DNA of 64,000 nucleotides. It comes from Pseudomonas costantinii (GTDB lineage Bacteria; Pseudomonadota; Gammaproteobacteria; Pseudomonadales; Pseudomonadaceae). The stretch lies in the NCBI RefSeq assembly GCF_001870435.1, contig NZ_MDDR01000034.1, forward strand, positions 248,001 through 312,000. The letters run 5' to 3'. The notes below the pieces were generated by a model, which was given only the letters and a program-made list of their open reading frames with translations, ran no database searches and was not told the origin of the DNA. The position numbers and the translations under genes are program-made. Positions 28,018 through 38,754 of the stretch are shown in pieces. Every line of letters starts with the position of its first letter. The first letter of the stretch is position 1.

Positions 28018-29613
28018 ATGCCCGTACCCGATCTGTTCCGCGACGGCCTGGCCCGTGGCTGGAAAACCCACAATGGCGCAGCCTTAGACAGCGACCTGAC
28101 CCTGGAAGCCGACGTGGCAATCATCGGCAGCGGCGCCGGGGGCGGCACCACCGCCGAGATTCTCAGCGCCGCCGGCTACAAGGTATTGCTGATTGAAGAA
28201 GGCCCGCTCAAGACCAGCAGCGACTTCAAACTGCTGGAGGATGAGGCCTACGCCAGCCTGTACCAGGAAGGTATCGGCCGCATGAGCAAGGACGGCGCGA
28301 TCACCATCCTGCAGGGCCGGGCGGTGGGCGGCACCACCTTGATCAACTGGACCTCCAGCTTCCGCACCCCGGATGCCACCCTCACCCACTGGGCCAGCGA
28401 GTACGCAGTAAAAGGCCACAGCAGCGTCGAAATGGCGCCGTGGTTCGAGAAAATGGAACAGCGCCTGGGCATCGCACCCTGGGCCATGCCACCGAATGCC
28501 AACAACGATGTGATCCGCAAAGGCTGCGAAAAGCTCGGTTACAGCTGGCATGTGATCCCGCGCAATGTACGCGGTTGCTTCAACCTGGGTTATTGCGGCA
28601 TGGGGTGCCCGGTCAACGCCAAGCAGTCGATGCTGGTGACCACCATTCCGTCTACCCTGGAGAAAGGCGGCGAGCTGTTGTACCTGGCCCGCGCCGAACA
28701 CCTCAAATACAGCGGCGACACCATCAGCAGCCTGGAATGCGTGGCGATGGACGAACGCTGCGTGGCGCCTACCGGGCGCAAGATCACGGTCAAGGCCAAG
28801 CATTACGTGCTGTCCGGCGGCGGGATCAACAGCCCGGCGCTGCTGATGCGCTCAGACGCGCCCGACCCACACTCGCGGCTCGGCAAACGCACATTTCTGC
28901 ACCTGGTGAACTTCTCCGCCGGGCTGTTCGACGAGGTGATCAACCCGTTCTACGGTGCGCCGCAGTCGATCTATTCCGACCACTTCCAATGGCAGGATGG
29001 CACCACCGGCAAAATGTCTTACAAGCTTGAGGCCCCGCCCTTACACCCAGGATTGGCCAGCACCCTGTTCGGCGGCTACGGCGCGCAGAACGCGCTGGAG
29101 ATGAGCCAATTGCCGCATACCCACGCCATGCTCGCGCTGCTGCGCGACGGTTTCCACCCAGACAGCCCGGGTGGCACTGTGGAGTTGCGCGGAGACGGCA
29201 CGCCAGTCCTCGACTATCAGGTTTCGCCCTACGCCTGGGACGGCCTGCGCCGGGCATTCCATACCATGGCCGAGATTCAACTCGCGGCGGGCGCCAAGTC
29301 GGTCAAGCCGCTGCATCACGATGCGCGTTACGTGACCACCCTGGCCGAGGCACGCAGCATGATCGACGGCCTGAGCCTGGAATTGCACCGAACCACGCTG
29401 GGCAGTGCCCATGTGATGGGTGGTTGTGCAATGGGCGAAGACCCGAAAAACGCCGTGGCCGACAGCCTCGGCCGGCATCACCAACTGCGTAACTTGTCGA
29501 TCCACGATGGCTCGTTATTCCCCACCAGCATTGGGGCTAACCCGCAATTGTCGGTGTACGGGCTGACCGCGCAACTGGCGACAGCCTTGGCCGAACGTCT
29601 GAAAACAGCGTGA
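28018..29613 (+). CDS. GMC-family dehydrogenase with a candidate 3Fe-4S cysteine motif
   Basis: 531 residues. The FAD-binding motif is IIGSGAGGG (residues 35-43). The catalytic C-terminal region has H-V-M-G-G and GANPQLSVYG, with the His and Asn typical of GMC enzymes. Cysteines C187, C193 and C197 form C-x5-C-x3-C, the spacing of the cluster ligands in Burkholderia cepacia glucose dehydrogenase. No signal peptide or cytochrome subunit is encoded here. It probably oxidises an alcohol or sugar and passes electrons to a carrier, with the substrate unknown. Confidence 0.82.
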   Translation: MPVPDLFRDGLARGWKTHNGAALDSDLTLEADVAIIGSGAGGGTTAEILSAAGYKVLLIEEGPLKTSSDFKLLEDEAYASLYQEGIGRMSKDGAITILQGRAVGGTTLINWTSSFRTPDATLTHWASEYAVKGHSSVEMAPWFEKMEQRLGIAPWAMPPNANNDVIRKGCEKLGYSWHVIPRNVRGCFNLGYCGMGCPVNAKQSMLVTTIPSTLEKGGELLYLARAEHLKYSGDTISSLECVAMDERCVAPTGRKITVKAKHYVLSGGGINSPALLMRSDAPDPHSRLGKRTFLHLVNFSAGLFDEVINPFYGAPQSIYSDHFQWQDGTTGKMSYKLEAPPLHPGLASTLFGGYGAQNALEMSQLPHTHAMLALLRDGFHPDSPGGTVELRGDGTPVLDYQVSPYAWDGLRRAFHTMAEIQLAAGAKSVKPLHHDARYVTTLAEARSMIDGLSLELHRTTLGSAHVMGGCAMGEDPKNAVADSLGRHHQLRNLSIHDGSLFPTSIGANPQLSVYGLTAQLATALAERLKTA

Positions 29614-29657
29614 AAAACACGCCATTCGTGCTGTCTATAGTGCTTTCTTCTGCATAA

Positions 29658-30560
<903 letters not shown>

Positions 30561-30585
30561 AGCTTTGTGGTGGCTGGTTGGGCCT

Positions 30586-30673
30586 CATCGCAGGCAAGCC
30601 AGCTCCCACATTGGATGGCATTCTCATGTTGGAACTCGGTCAACTGTGGGAGCTGGCTTGCCTGCAATGGCGA
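30586..30673. repeat. REPIN (two inverted family B REP sequences)
   Basis: CATCGCAGGCAAGCCAGCTCCCACA on one side and TGTGGGAGCTGGCTTGCCTGCAATG on the other are separated by about 40 bp. This is the standard REP doublet, found between the convergent ferredoxin and mutM genes. Confidence 0.9.
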
Positions 30674-30693
30674 TATCAGCCATCACACAGCAA

Positions 30694-31506
30694 TCAGCTC
30701 TGGCATTTGGGGCAAAACACACTCGCCCTCTGCCCCAACACCACGTTGCGCAACTCACTCCCGCAGACCTTGCACGCCTCACCGCCCCGGCCATAGACGA
30801 ACAGTTCCTGCTGGAAATACCCCGGTTGCCCATCGCCGCCAATAAAGTCTCGCAACGTGGTGCCGCCGCGCTCGATGGCCGCTGCGAGAATGCGCTTGAT
30901 CTCGATCGCCAACTTCAAATAACGCCCACGGGAAATGCCCTTGGCTTCCCGGCGCGGGTCGATTCCCGCCGCAAACAGCGCTTCCGTCGCATAGATGTTG
31001 CCAACGCCCACCACCACCGCGTTGTCCATGATGAACGGCTTCACCGCCATCGAACGCCCACGGGACAGCTGGAACAAACGCTCGCCATCAAACAGGTCGG
31101 TCAACGGCTCCGGCCCCAGGCGAATCAACAGTTCGTGGTTGTACGGGTCCAGGCTCCAGAGCATTGCACCGAAGCGCCGCGGGTCGGTGTAGCGCAGGGC
31201 CAAGCCCGATTCCAACTCTATGTCCACATGTTCATGCTTGGCAGCCGGCAGGCCGACTTCCACCAGTCGCAAGTTTCCCGACATGCCCAAGTGGCTGATC
31301 AAGGTGCCCACTTCGGCATTGATCAACAGGTACTTGGCCCGCCGCTCCACCAGTACGATGCGTTGCCCGGACAGGCGCACATCCAGGTCTTCCGGGATCG
31401 GCCAGCGCAAGCGCCGTTCACGCACCACCACGCGGCTGACGCGCTGGCCTTCCAAGTGCGGCGCAATCCCGCGCCGGGTGGTTTCGACTTCTGGTAACTC
31501 GGGCAT
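30694..31506 (-). CDS. mutM: Formamidopyrimidine-DNA glycosylase
   Basis: 270 residues. It begins [13 protein letters not shown], whose N-terminal Pro (after Met removal) is the catalytic nucleophile. It ends with the zinc finger C-K-V-C and C-P-K-C. It removes 8-oxoguanine from DNA and cuts the abasic site. It is followed on its strand by a REPIN. Confidence 0.97.
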   Translation of the reverse strand: MPELPEVETTRRGIAPHLEGQRVSRVVVRERRLRWPIPEDLDVRLSGQRIVLVERRAKYLLINAEVGTLISHLGMSGNLRLVEVGLPAAKHEHVDIELESGLALRYTDPRRFGAMLWSLDPYNHELLIRLGPEPLTDLFDGERLFQLSRGRSMAVKPFIMDNAVVVGVGNIYATEALFAAGIDPRREAKGISRGRYLKLAIEIKRILAAAIERGGTTLRDFIGGDGQPGYFQQELFVYGRGGEACKVCGSELRNVVLGQRASVFCPKCQS

Positions 31507-31527
31507 GTGTACCTCTTGAATTAAGGG

Positions 31528-32394
31528 TCAGTGCGCGCCCAGTTCGCGGATCGACAACTTCATGCTTTCAAAGTCGTAGTCCGACAGGCCCACGTAATCC
31601 AACACCATGTGGCCAATCGCATCCCACTCATGGTCCACCGCCTGGTTGCCCAGCACCCGGTAGGAAGAGCAGATGTGCTCAGCCATTTTCAGGATTGCCA
31701 GCAGGTTTTTAAGCTGCGGGTTACGCGACGACTCATCGCTGAAAATCGCCAGGGCATTGTGGTGGTTGGCGATGGCGTCGGTCACATGCTCCGGCAGGCG
31801 CCAGGATTTGGCGGTGTAGTAGCCGACCACGGCATGGTTGGTATTGAACGCCTTGTTCTCGGTATCGACCACACGGCAGTCGGGGCCGGCATTCGCGTAG
31901 GCCTCTTCGAGCACCGCCATGTAATTAGGAAAACGCTTGAGCATCAGCGGCACGCCGCAATCGTGGAACAGGCCCAAGGCGTAAGCCTCGTCCACTGCTT
32001 GCGAGCCGGTGCGCTTGGCCAGGGTGAGGCAGGTCATGGCCACATCCTGGGCGGTGTCCCAGAAGCGGTTGAGCGTGACGATGGTGTCGTCGCTCATCTC
32101 GCCCTTGATCGACTGGGCGTTGATCAAGTTGATGATCGAACGGCTGCCCAGCAGGTTCACCGCACGCTGGATCGAAGCAATCTTGTTGCTCAGGCCGTAA
32201 TACGGCGAGTTGACGATCTTCAGCAACGCGCCGGACAGGCCCGGGTCCTGGGCAATCAACCGCGCAATCACTTCCAGATCCGGGTCGGGCATGTACTGCT
32301 CCATCTGCAAATCCACCATGATTTGCGGTTGAGGCGGCACGCTGATGCCTTGCAGGGCCTGCTGGATTTGTTCGGCGGAAAGCTCTTGGGACAT
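31528..32394 (-). CDS. HDOD-domain protein
   Basis: 288 residues, almost all one HDOD domain (about 10-220), with the lesion-type motif LKIVNSPYYGLSNKIASIQRAVNLLG. The HD residues are partly lost (ALGLFHDCGVPLML keeps H-D). Many HDOD proteins are signalling scaffolds without hydrolase activity. It is upstream of mutM on the same strand with a 21-bp gap, so they may be co-transcribed. Confidence 0.88.
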   Translation of the reverse strand: MSQELSAEQIQQALQGISVPPQPQIMVDLQMEQYMPDPDLEVIARLIAQDPGLSGALLKIVNSPYYGLSNKIASIQRAVNLLGSRSIINLINAQSIKGEMSDDTIVTLNRFWDTAQDVAMTCLTLAKRTGSQAVDEAYALGLFHDCGVPLMLKRFPNYMAVLEEAYANAGPDCRVVDTENKAFNTNHAVVGYYTAKSWRLPEHVTDAIANHHNALAIFSDESSRNPQLKNLLAILKMAEHICSSYRVLGNQAVDHEWDAIGHMVLDYVGLSDYDFESMKLSIRELGAH

Positions 32395-32480
32395 AAGTAC
32401 TTACTCTGGACTAGGCGCGGATTCTAACCTCTATACGAAACGAACTGACACCTCAAAAGCCGGATTGCAGCCGGACCAAA

Positions 32481-32584
32481 TGTGGGAGCTGGCTTATGTG
32501 GGAGCTGGCTTGACTGCAATGGCATCACCGCCGTACGTCAGATACACCGCGCCGCCTGCATCGCAGGCAAGCCAGCTCCCACAT
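32481..32584. repeat. REPIN with a duplicated head (family B)
   Basis: The left REP starts with a direct duplication, TGTGGGAGCTGGCTTA then TGTGGGAGCTGGCTTG, and the right REP is the inverted copy ending CCAGCTCCCACAT. It lies in the divergent gap of HDOD and rlmI genes and ends 19 bp before a TATACT box. Confidence 0.88.
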
Positions 32585-32602
32585 GAACCAGTGTGCAACA
32601 GG

Positions 32603-32608
32603 TATACT
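32603..32608 (+). promoter_or_regulatory. Candidate -10 box of rlmI
   Basis: TATACT lies 26 bp before the rlmI start. The matching -35 position would fall at about 32580-32585, at the end of the REPIN, and does not resemble TTGACA. Confidence 0.3.
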
Positions 32609-32634
32609 CCCGCTCTTTTTTCCGGAGCGACGTC

Positions 32635-33831
32635 ATGTCCCTGCCAAGCCTGCGTCTCAAAGCCAACGCCGATCGTCGTTTGCGCAACGGCCACCTGTGG
32701 GTCTACAGCAACGAAATCGACGTGGCCGCCACCCCACTTCATGGCTTCCAGGCAGGCGACCAGGCCATCCTGGAAGCGGCCGGCGGCAAGACCCTGGGCA
32801 TCGTGGCCATGAGCCCGAACAACCTGATCTGCGCACGCCTGCTGTCGCGCGACATCAAGCTGCCTTTGGACAAGTCGCTGCTGGTACACCGCATTAACGT
32901 CGCCCTGTCCCTGCGCGACCGCCTGTTCGACAAGCCGTTCTACCGTCTGGTCTACGGCGATTCCGACCTGTTGCCGGGCCTGGTGGTCGACCGTTTCGGC
33001 GACATCCTCGTGGTACAGATCGCCTCGGCGACCATGGAAGCCCATAAAGAAGACGTGATCGCCGCCCTGACCCAAGTGCTCAAGCCGAGCGGCATCCTGT
33101 TCAAGAACGACTCCGCCGCGCGCGACGCCGAAGGCCTCAACCGCTACGTCGAAACCGTGTTCGGCCTGGTGCCGGAGTGGGTTGCGCTGGAAGAAAACGG
33201 CGTGAAGTTCGAAGCGCCAGTCATCCAGGGCCAGAAAACCGGCTGGTTCTACGACCACCGCATGAACCGCGCCCGCCTGGCCCCGTATGCCAAAGGCAAG
33301 CGTGTACTCGACCTGTACAGCTACATCGGCGGCTGGGGCGTGCAAGCTGCAGCCTTCGGCGCCAGTGAAGTGTTCTGCGTCGACGCCTCGGCTTTCGCCC
33401 TCGACGGCGTCGAGCGCAACGCAGCACTGAACGGCGTTGCCGAGAAAATGACCTGCATCGAAGGCGACGTCTTCGAAGCCCTGAAAGAACTGAAAGCCAG
33501 CGAAGAACGTTTCGACGTGATCGTCGCCGACCCACCGGCCTTCATCAAACGCAAAAAAGACATGAAGAACGGCGAAGGCGCCTACCGCCGCCTGAACGAG
33601 CAAGCCATGCGCCTGCTCAGCAAGGACGGCATTCTGGTCAGCGCTTCGTGCTCCATGCACTTGCCGGAAGACGACCTGCAAAACATCCTGCTGACCAGCG
33701 CCCGTCACCTGGACCGCAATATCCAGATACTGGAACGCGGCGGCCAGGGCCCGGACCACCCGGTGCACCCGGCGATTGCCGAGACCCGTTATATCAAGAG
33801 CATTACGTGCCGGTTGTTGCCGAATAGCTGA
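32635..33831 (+). CDS. rlmI: 23S rRNA (cytosine-C5)-methyltransferase of the RlmI type
   Basis: 398 residues from the ATG at 32635 (GGAG site). A PUA-like N-terminal domain begins with LRLKANADRRLRNGHLWVYSNEI. The Rossmann methyltransferase follows with VLDLYSYIGGWGVQAA and the motif DPPAFIKRKKD; a catalytic Cys lies in SASCSMHL. The family makes m5C1962 in 23S rRNA. Confidence 0.93.
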   Translation: MSLPSLRLKANADRRLRNGHLWVYSNEIDVAATPLHGFQAGDQAILEAAGGKTLGIVAMSPNNLICARLLSRDIKLPLDKSLLVHRINVALSLRDRLFDKPFYRLVYGDSDLLPGLVVDRFGDILVVQIASATMEAHKEDVIAALTQVLKPSGILFKNDSAARDAEGLNRYVETVFGLVPEWVALEENGVKFEAPVIQGQKTGWFYDHRMNRARLAPYAKGKRVLDLYSYIGGWGVQAAAFGASEVFCVDASAFALDGVERNAALNGVAEKMTCIEGDVFEALKELKASEERFDVIVADPPAFIKRKKDMKNGEGAYRRLNEQAMRLLSKDGILVSASCSMHLPEDDLQNILLTSARHLDRNIQILERGGQGPDHPVHPAIAETRYIKSITCRLLPNS

Positions 33832-33841
33832 TGGCTCGACT

Positions 33842-33875
33842 CACTGTGGGAATGGGCTTGCCCGTTCCTACAGTG
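33842..33875. repeat. Degenerate REP palindrome (family B related)
   Basis: CACTGTGGGAATGGGCTTGCCCGTTCCTACAGTG forms an imperfect hairpin between rlmI and the MFS gene. Confidence 0.65.
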
Positions 33876-33980
33876 GCAACCTGCAAGACGATGGGAAAAA
33901 CCTCCCGCACTACTTTTGATTGAATTCCATTTTTCGCAGACTAGTATCGGTTTCTGGTTTTATTCCGGAAAACAAAAACA

Positions 33981-35180
33981 ATGTCTGAGTCCTCCTATTC
34001 GCCTCCACTGAGTGGCGACGTAAAACGCCAACAACGCTCTCGCTTCGCCCTCATCACCTGCATTTCTCTGATCAGTTTTTTCCCGATCAATATCCTGCTG
34101 CCCTCTTTTCCAGCCCTTGCCGCCAGATTCGATACGCCAACCTCAGAGATCGCACTGTCCATCAGCCTGTTCACGCTGGTGTTTTCTATCTCTCAACTGG
34201 TCGCCGGCCCGCTTTCGGATAAATGGGGTCGCAAGGAAGTCCTGATCGGCTGCATCACGCTGTCGATTATCGGGGCGGTCGGTTGCGCGATGGCGTCGGG
34301 CTACCTGACCTTCCTGCTGTTTCGCAGCGTGCAGGCCATGGGCTGTGGGTTCTTCGTACTGGGCCACGCGTTGGTAGAAGACCTGTTCGACGAGCAGGAC
34401 CGCGCCCGAGTACGCCTCTATTACATGACCCTGAGCGGCTCATTCGTCGCGCTGTCACCGCTGATAGGCTCGTGGCTGCAAACCACCTTCAACTGGCAAG
34501 GCAGCTTCTACGGCTTTGCGCTGATGGCGTTGGGCATGTTGATCCATGCTCTCTGCATCCTGCCGTCGAAGTCCGCAAGCCCGCACCGCTCCTCTGTATC
34601 GATCATCGGCACGCTGAAAGCCGTAGCGGCCAACCGGGACTTCCTGCGCTACTGGTGGATCGCCGCACTGGTGTTCGCCTGCTATTTCGCCCTTATCAGT
34701 GTGACGCCGCTGATTTTCATGGATGCACTGAAGCTCTCCGAATATCAGTACGCCATGGTGCTGATGGTGTACGGCGTGGCGTATCTGTTCGGAGGCGTGG
34801 CGGCGTCTTTTTTGCAGAAACACATCTCGCTGTCCCGGCAAATCAACACCGGTCTCGGGTTGTTGAGCCTTGCGGGTGTGCTGCTAACGCTGATCATCAG
34901 CTTGGATGCCATCACCACCGTGAGCCTGCTAATCCCAATGCTGATCAGCGCCCTGGCCGTCACTCTGGTTCGGCCCGCCGCGATTTCGGCGGCGATGTTG
35001 TTGTTCTCCAGCAGCGCAGGCACGGCGGCGTCGGCGGGGAACAGCATCATGTTCCTCACGGCAGCCATCAGCAGTGCGGCCCTTGCACAAACCGGCAGCC
35101 ATTTGCTGATGACCATTGCCATCAGCTTCATCGTTTTCAGCCTGTGGGGCTGGTTGACGAATGCACGGGTCGGTCGCTAA
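33981..35180 (+). CDS. MFS drug-resistance-type transporter (Bcr/CflA family)
   Basis: 399 residues with 12 predicted spans. The Bcr/CflA motif is seen as ISLFTLVFSISQLVAGPLSDKWGRKEVL between spans 2 and 3. It is an inner-membrane proton antiporter of unknown substrate. The upstream 149 bp hold a degenerate REP. It lies between rlmI and ilvD and may be an accessory gene. Homology to the family is clear; the substrate is not. Confidence 0.9.
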   Translation: MSESSYSPPLSGDVKRQQRSRFALITCISLISFFPINILLPSFPALAARFDTPTSEIALSISLFTLVFSISQLVAGPLSDKWGRKEVLIGCITLSIIGAVGCAMASGYLTFLLFRSVQAMGCGFFVLGHALVEDLFDEQDRARVRLYYMTLSGSFVALSPLIGSWLQTTFNWQGSFYGFALMALGMLIHALCILPSKSASPHRSSVSIIGTLKAVAANRDFLRYWWIAALVFACYFALISVTPLIFMDALKLSEYQYAMVLMVYGVAYLFGGVAASFLQKHISLSRQINTGLGLLSLAGVLLTLIISLDAITTVSLLIPMLISALAVTLVRPAAISAAMLLFSSSAGTAASAGNSIMFLTAAISSAALAQTGSHLLMTIAISFIVFSLWGWLTNARVGR

Positions 35181-35427
35181 TGCCCTGCCACACGTCCCGT
35201 AAGCGCTATCTCCACGCTTAGGGCCATTCCCTCCCGCCGCCAGCGGTGTAGAATCGACGCTATTCATCGCCAGTCATCCCCCGGCGGGTTTATGAGCTCG
35301 AGGCCCGAGCGTGCGGCGATCCCGCGACGCGAGTGGCAACTTCCGGACACACGGCCATTTCTGAGTGTTCCTGACGTCAATAGAAGCTCACTCCCTTTTG
35401 ATACCGATTAGCCGCCCGGAGTGCTCC

Positions 35428-37269
35428 ATGCCAGATTACCGCTCGAAAACATCCACCCACGGCCGCAACATGGCCGGCGCCCGCGCACTGTGGCGTGCCA
35501 CGGGGATGAAAGATGACGACTTCAAGAAGCCGATCATCGCGATTGCCAACTCATTTACCCAGTTCGTACCGGGCCACGTTCACCTCAAGGACCTGGGCCA
35601 ACTGGTCGCCCGCGAGATCGAACGCGCGGGCGGCGTGGCGAAAGAATTCAACACCATCGCCGTGGACGACGGCATCGCCATGGGCCATGACGGCATGCTG
35701 TACTCCCTGCCGAGCCGCGAGATCATCGCCGACTCCGTGGAATACATGGTCAACGCCCACTGCGCCGACGCCATCGTGTGCATTTCCAACTGCGACAAGA
35801 TCACCCCCGGCATGCTGATGGCCTCCCTGCGCCTGAACATCCCGGTGATCTTCGTCTCCGGCGGCCCGATGGAAGCCGGCAAGACCAAGCTCGCGTCCCA
35901 CGGACTCGACCTGGTCGACGCCATGGTCATCGCCGCCGACTCCAGCGCTTCTGACGAGAAGGTCGCGGAATACGAGCGCAGCGCTTGCCCAACCTGCGGT
36001 TCGTGCTCAGGCATGTTCACCGCCAACTCGATGAACTGCCTGGTGGAAGCCCTGGGCCTGGCCTTGCCGGGCAACGGTTCCACCCTGGCCACCCACAGCG
36101 ACCGCGAACAGCTGTTCCTGCAGGCCGGCCGCACCATCGTCGAACTGTGCAAGCGTTACTACCACGACAACGATGAGTCGGTGTTGCCGCGCAATATTGC
36201 CAACTTCAAGGCGTTCGAAAACGCCATGACCCTGGACATCGCCATGGGCGGTTCCACCAACACCATCCTGCACTTGCTGGCCGCGGCCCAGGAAGCCGAG
36301 ATCGATTTCGACCTGCGCGACATCGACCGCCTGTCCCGTCACGTGCCGCAACTGTGCAAGGTCGCGCCGAACATCCAGAAGTACCACATGGAAGACGTGC
36401 ACCGCGCCGGTGGGATCTTCTCGATCCTCGGCTCGCTGGCCCGTGGCGGCCTGCTGCACACCGACCTGCCGACCGTGCACAGCAAGACCCTCGCCGAAGG
36501 CATCGCCAAGTGGGACATCACCCAGACTGACGACGAAGCCGTGCATCACTTCTTCAAGGCCGGCCCGGCGGGCATCCCGACGCAGACTGCGTTCAGCCAG
36601 TCGACCCGTTGGGAAACCCTGGATGACGACCGTGAAAACGGCTGCATCCGCAGTGTCGAGCACGCTTACTCGCAAGAAGGCGGCTTGGCCGTGCTGTACG
36701 GCAACATCGCCTTGGACGGCTGCGTGGTGAAAACCGCCGGTGTGGACGAGTCGATCCATGTGTTCGAAGGTCGCGCCAAGATCTACGAAAGCCAGGACAG
36801 CTCGGTACGCGGCATCCTCGCCGACGAAGTGAAAGAAGGCGACATCGTCATCATTCGCTACGAAGGTCCGAAAGGCGGCCCGGGCATGCAGGAAATGCTC
36901 TACCCGACTTCCTACCTGAAATCCAAAGGCCTGGGCAAAGCCTGTGCCCTGCTGACCGACGGCCGCTTCTCCGGTGGCACTTCGGGCCTGTCGATTGGCC
37001 ACGCTTCGCCAGAAGCCGCTGCCGGCGGTGCGATTGGCCTGGTGCAGGACGGCGACAAGGTGCTGATCGACATTCCGAACCGCTCGATCAACTTGTTGAT
37101 CAGCGACGAAGAGCTGGCCGCGCGCCGGGTCGAGCAGGACAAGAAAGGCTGGAAGCCGGTCGAGAAGCGTCCGCGCAAAGTCACCACCGCGCTGAAGGCT
37201 TACGCCCTGCTGGCCACCAGTGCCGACAAAGGTGCGGTGCGTAACAAGGCGATGCTCGACGGCCTGTAA
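35428..37269 (+). CDS. ilvD: Dihydroxy-acid dehydratase
   Basis: 613 residues from the ATG at 35428, giving the usual N-terminus [15 protein letters not shown]. Iron-sulfur cysteines lie in CDKITPGM and [19 protein letters not shown]. It dehydrates dihydroxy acids in isoleucine and valine synthesis. The 247 bp upstream hold a 39-codon frame without Ile/Val/Leu runs. A terminator follows. Confidence 0.97.
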   Translation: MPDYRSKTSTHGRNMAGARALWRATGMKDDDFKKPIIAIANSFTQFVPGHVHLKDLGQLVAREIERAGGVAKEFNTIAVDDGIAMGHDGMLYSLPSREIIADSVEYMVNAHCADAIVCISNCDKITPGMLMASLRLNIPVIFVSGGPMEAGKTKLASHGLDLVDAMVIAADSSASDEKVAEYERSACPTCGSCSGMFTANSMNCLVEALGLALPGNGSTLATHSDREQLFLQAGRTIVELCKRYYHDNDESVLPRNIANFKAFENAMTLDIAMGGSTNTILHLLAAAQEAEIDFDLRDIDRLSRHVPQLCKVAPNIQKYHMEDVHRAGGIFSILGSLARGGLLHTDLPTVHSKTLAEGIAKWDITQTDDEAVHHFFKAGPAGIPTQTAFSQSTRWETLDDDRENGCIRSVEHAYSQEGGLAVLYGNIALDGCVVKTAGVDESIHVFEGRAKIYESQDSSVRGILADEVKEGDIVIIRYEGPKGGPGMQEMLYPTSYLKSKGLGKACALLTDGRFSGGTSGLSIGHASPEAAAGGAIGLVQDGDKVLIDIPNRSINLLISDEELAARRVEQDKKGWKPVEKRPRKVTTALKAYALLATSADKGAVRNKAMLDGL

Positions 37270-37280
37270 GGCTCGCCCAT

Positions 37281-37314
37281 AAAAAATGCCCCGCCAAGTG
37301 CGGGGCATTTTTTT
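37281..37314 (+). terminator. Intrinsic terminator after ilvD
   Basis: Stem ATGCCCCGC / GCGGGGCAT with a 5-base loop and a run of seven T, plus A-run on the left, so it can work in both directions. Confidence 0.92.
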
Positions 37315-37324
37315 GACTGTGGAC

Positions 37325-37440
37325 TATCGTTCCCACGCTCCGCGTGGGAATGCATCCAGTGACGCTCCGCGTCACGACCTTCAAAAAAGCAGACGCAGAG
37401 CGTCCAGGGCGGCATTCCCACGCAGAGCGTGGGAACGATC
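37325..37440. repeat. 116-bp compound palindromic repeat (family A, copy 3)
   Basis: It has the full structure of copy 1: GTTCCCACGCTCCGCGTGGGAA, internal GTGACGCTCCGCGTCAC and GACGCAGAGCGTC, and a right end GTTCCCACGC inverted. It lies between convergent ilvD and pchP. Confidence 0.9.
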
Positions 37441-37454
37441 AGTCTTAAGACTCT

Positions 37455-38513
37455 TTACTGGATTTCGTCAGGCTTCACGATCACCCAGTTCTTGTCCGCC
37501 GTCACCGGCAACCCTTCTTTGGCTTGCGCGGCCGCGTGTTTGGCCATCATGCCGTTCAGCTGCGTCATGTACTTGTCTTTGCGGTTGACCCACAGGTGCA
37601 CGCCGCCCTTGGCCACGTCCACATCGTGGAACAGCATATAGCCGTCGCTGGTTGGGGTATCACCGCCTACCAGTACCGGTTTTTTCCATTCGTCGATGTA
37701 GGTGAGGATCGCCGCGTGCTTGCCGGCCATCCAGGTCGCCGGGGTCCACAGGTACGGGGTCAGCTCCAGGCCGAGGTTGGCTTTCTCGTCATATTTGCCG
37801 GCGGTGATCTGTTTACGCGCGGTGGTCAATTCACCGGTCTTGCGGTCCTTGAGCAGGGTGCTTACGCCGATGACGTTCTCCGGTTTGACGTTGTAGCCGT
37901 ACTTCGGATCGGCGGCGACCATGCGCACCAGCTCCTCGGATGCGGCGGTCATCACGTACACCTCGATGCCGTTTTCCATCAGCTTGTTGTACAGCTCGGC
38001 CTGGCCGGTGAAGACCTTCGGCGGCTGCACGTCCATGTTCTTGACCACATCACCGTCGTAATAGGTGACCGGCACCGGCTTGCCGGACGCCATCATTTCG
38101 TCGACGTAGCCTTTGAGTTCCTTGAGGGTGAAGCCGGAAAAGATCTGCGCGACCCATGGGTAGCAGACCATGTCGTCGACTTCGCAGAGGCGGTAGTAGT
38201 AGCTGAACAGGCTTTCCTTGTGGTCGGCGGTGTCCTTGAACGGCATCAGCTTCAGGGAAGGGTCCATGGTGTCGCGGGTGATCAGGCCTTTGTTTTCCAG
38301 GTAAGGCAGCAAGGACTCTTCGAGGTCGTAGCGGTAGCTGGTGTTGTCCATGTCGAACACCGCGAAGTTACCCTTGTTGGCGTTGGCGGCGATCATTTCG
38401 TTCAGTTGCTTGGCGGCAGGCGCCGGCCAGTGCTTCAACTCGGTGGCGGCAATGGCTTGGCTGACGAGGCCAAGACAGAAGGCGGCGGCAAGCAGTTTCG
38501 GCGCGAGCTTCAT
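37455..38513 (-). CDS. pchP: Phosphorylcholine phosphatase, periplasmic HAD type
   Basis: 352 residues with a signal peptide of 22 residues (ending SQAIAA). HAD motifs are DMDNT (residues 54-58), TAA in [10 protein letters not shown] and GGDTPTSD near the C-terminus. These match P. aeruginosa PchP, known motifs DMDNT, SAA and GDTPDSD, with S replaced by T in the second. The enzyme releases choline from phosphorylcholine in the periplasm. It is divergent from a cystine transporter. Confidence 0.88.
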   Translation of the reverse strand: MKLAPKLLAAAFCLGLVSQAIAATELKHWPAPAAKQLNEMIAANANKGNFAVFDMDNTSYRYDLEESLLPYLENKGLITRDTMDPSLKLMPFKDTADHKESLFSYYYRLCEVDDMVCYPWVAQIFSGFTLKELKGYVDEMMASGKPVPVTYYDGDVVKNMDVQPPKVFTGQAELYNKLMENGIEVYVMTAASEELVRMVAADPKYGYNVKPENVIGVSTLLKDRKTGELTTARKQITAGKYDEKANLGLELTPYLWTPATWMAGKHAAILTYIDEWKKPVLVGGDTPTSDGYMLFHDVDVAKGGVHLWVNRKDKYMTQLNGMMAKHAAAQAKEGLPVTADKNWVIVKPDEIQ

Positions 38514-38754
38514 AAGCGTTTTCTCCCTGAGTGAAAGACATCGACGCTAACAAATCTGTATGACAGTTATCGCCCGAGCACGACCGCTTACGTCGTGATT
38601 GCGTCAACGACATACGCCTGAACGTCAAACGCTTATTCCAAAAACGACAGTCACCATTCCATATCGGTATTAAATCAATATATTTCAAGCTGTTAGGCTT
38701 TCCGGTTCGCAATCGCAGGCTCACGCGATTGGCTGCCTTCTCAACGGAGCTTTA

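Noticed and set aside
35292..35411. A 39-codon frame upstream of ilvD, considered as an attenuation leader
   Set aside because: It has only one Ile and two each of Val and Leu, no runs of these codons, and no terminator hairpin between it and ilvD.
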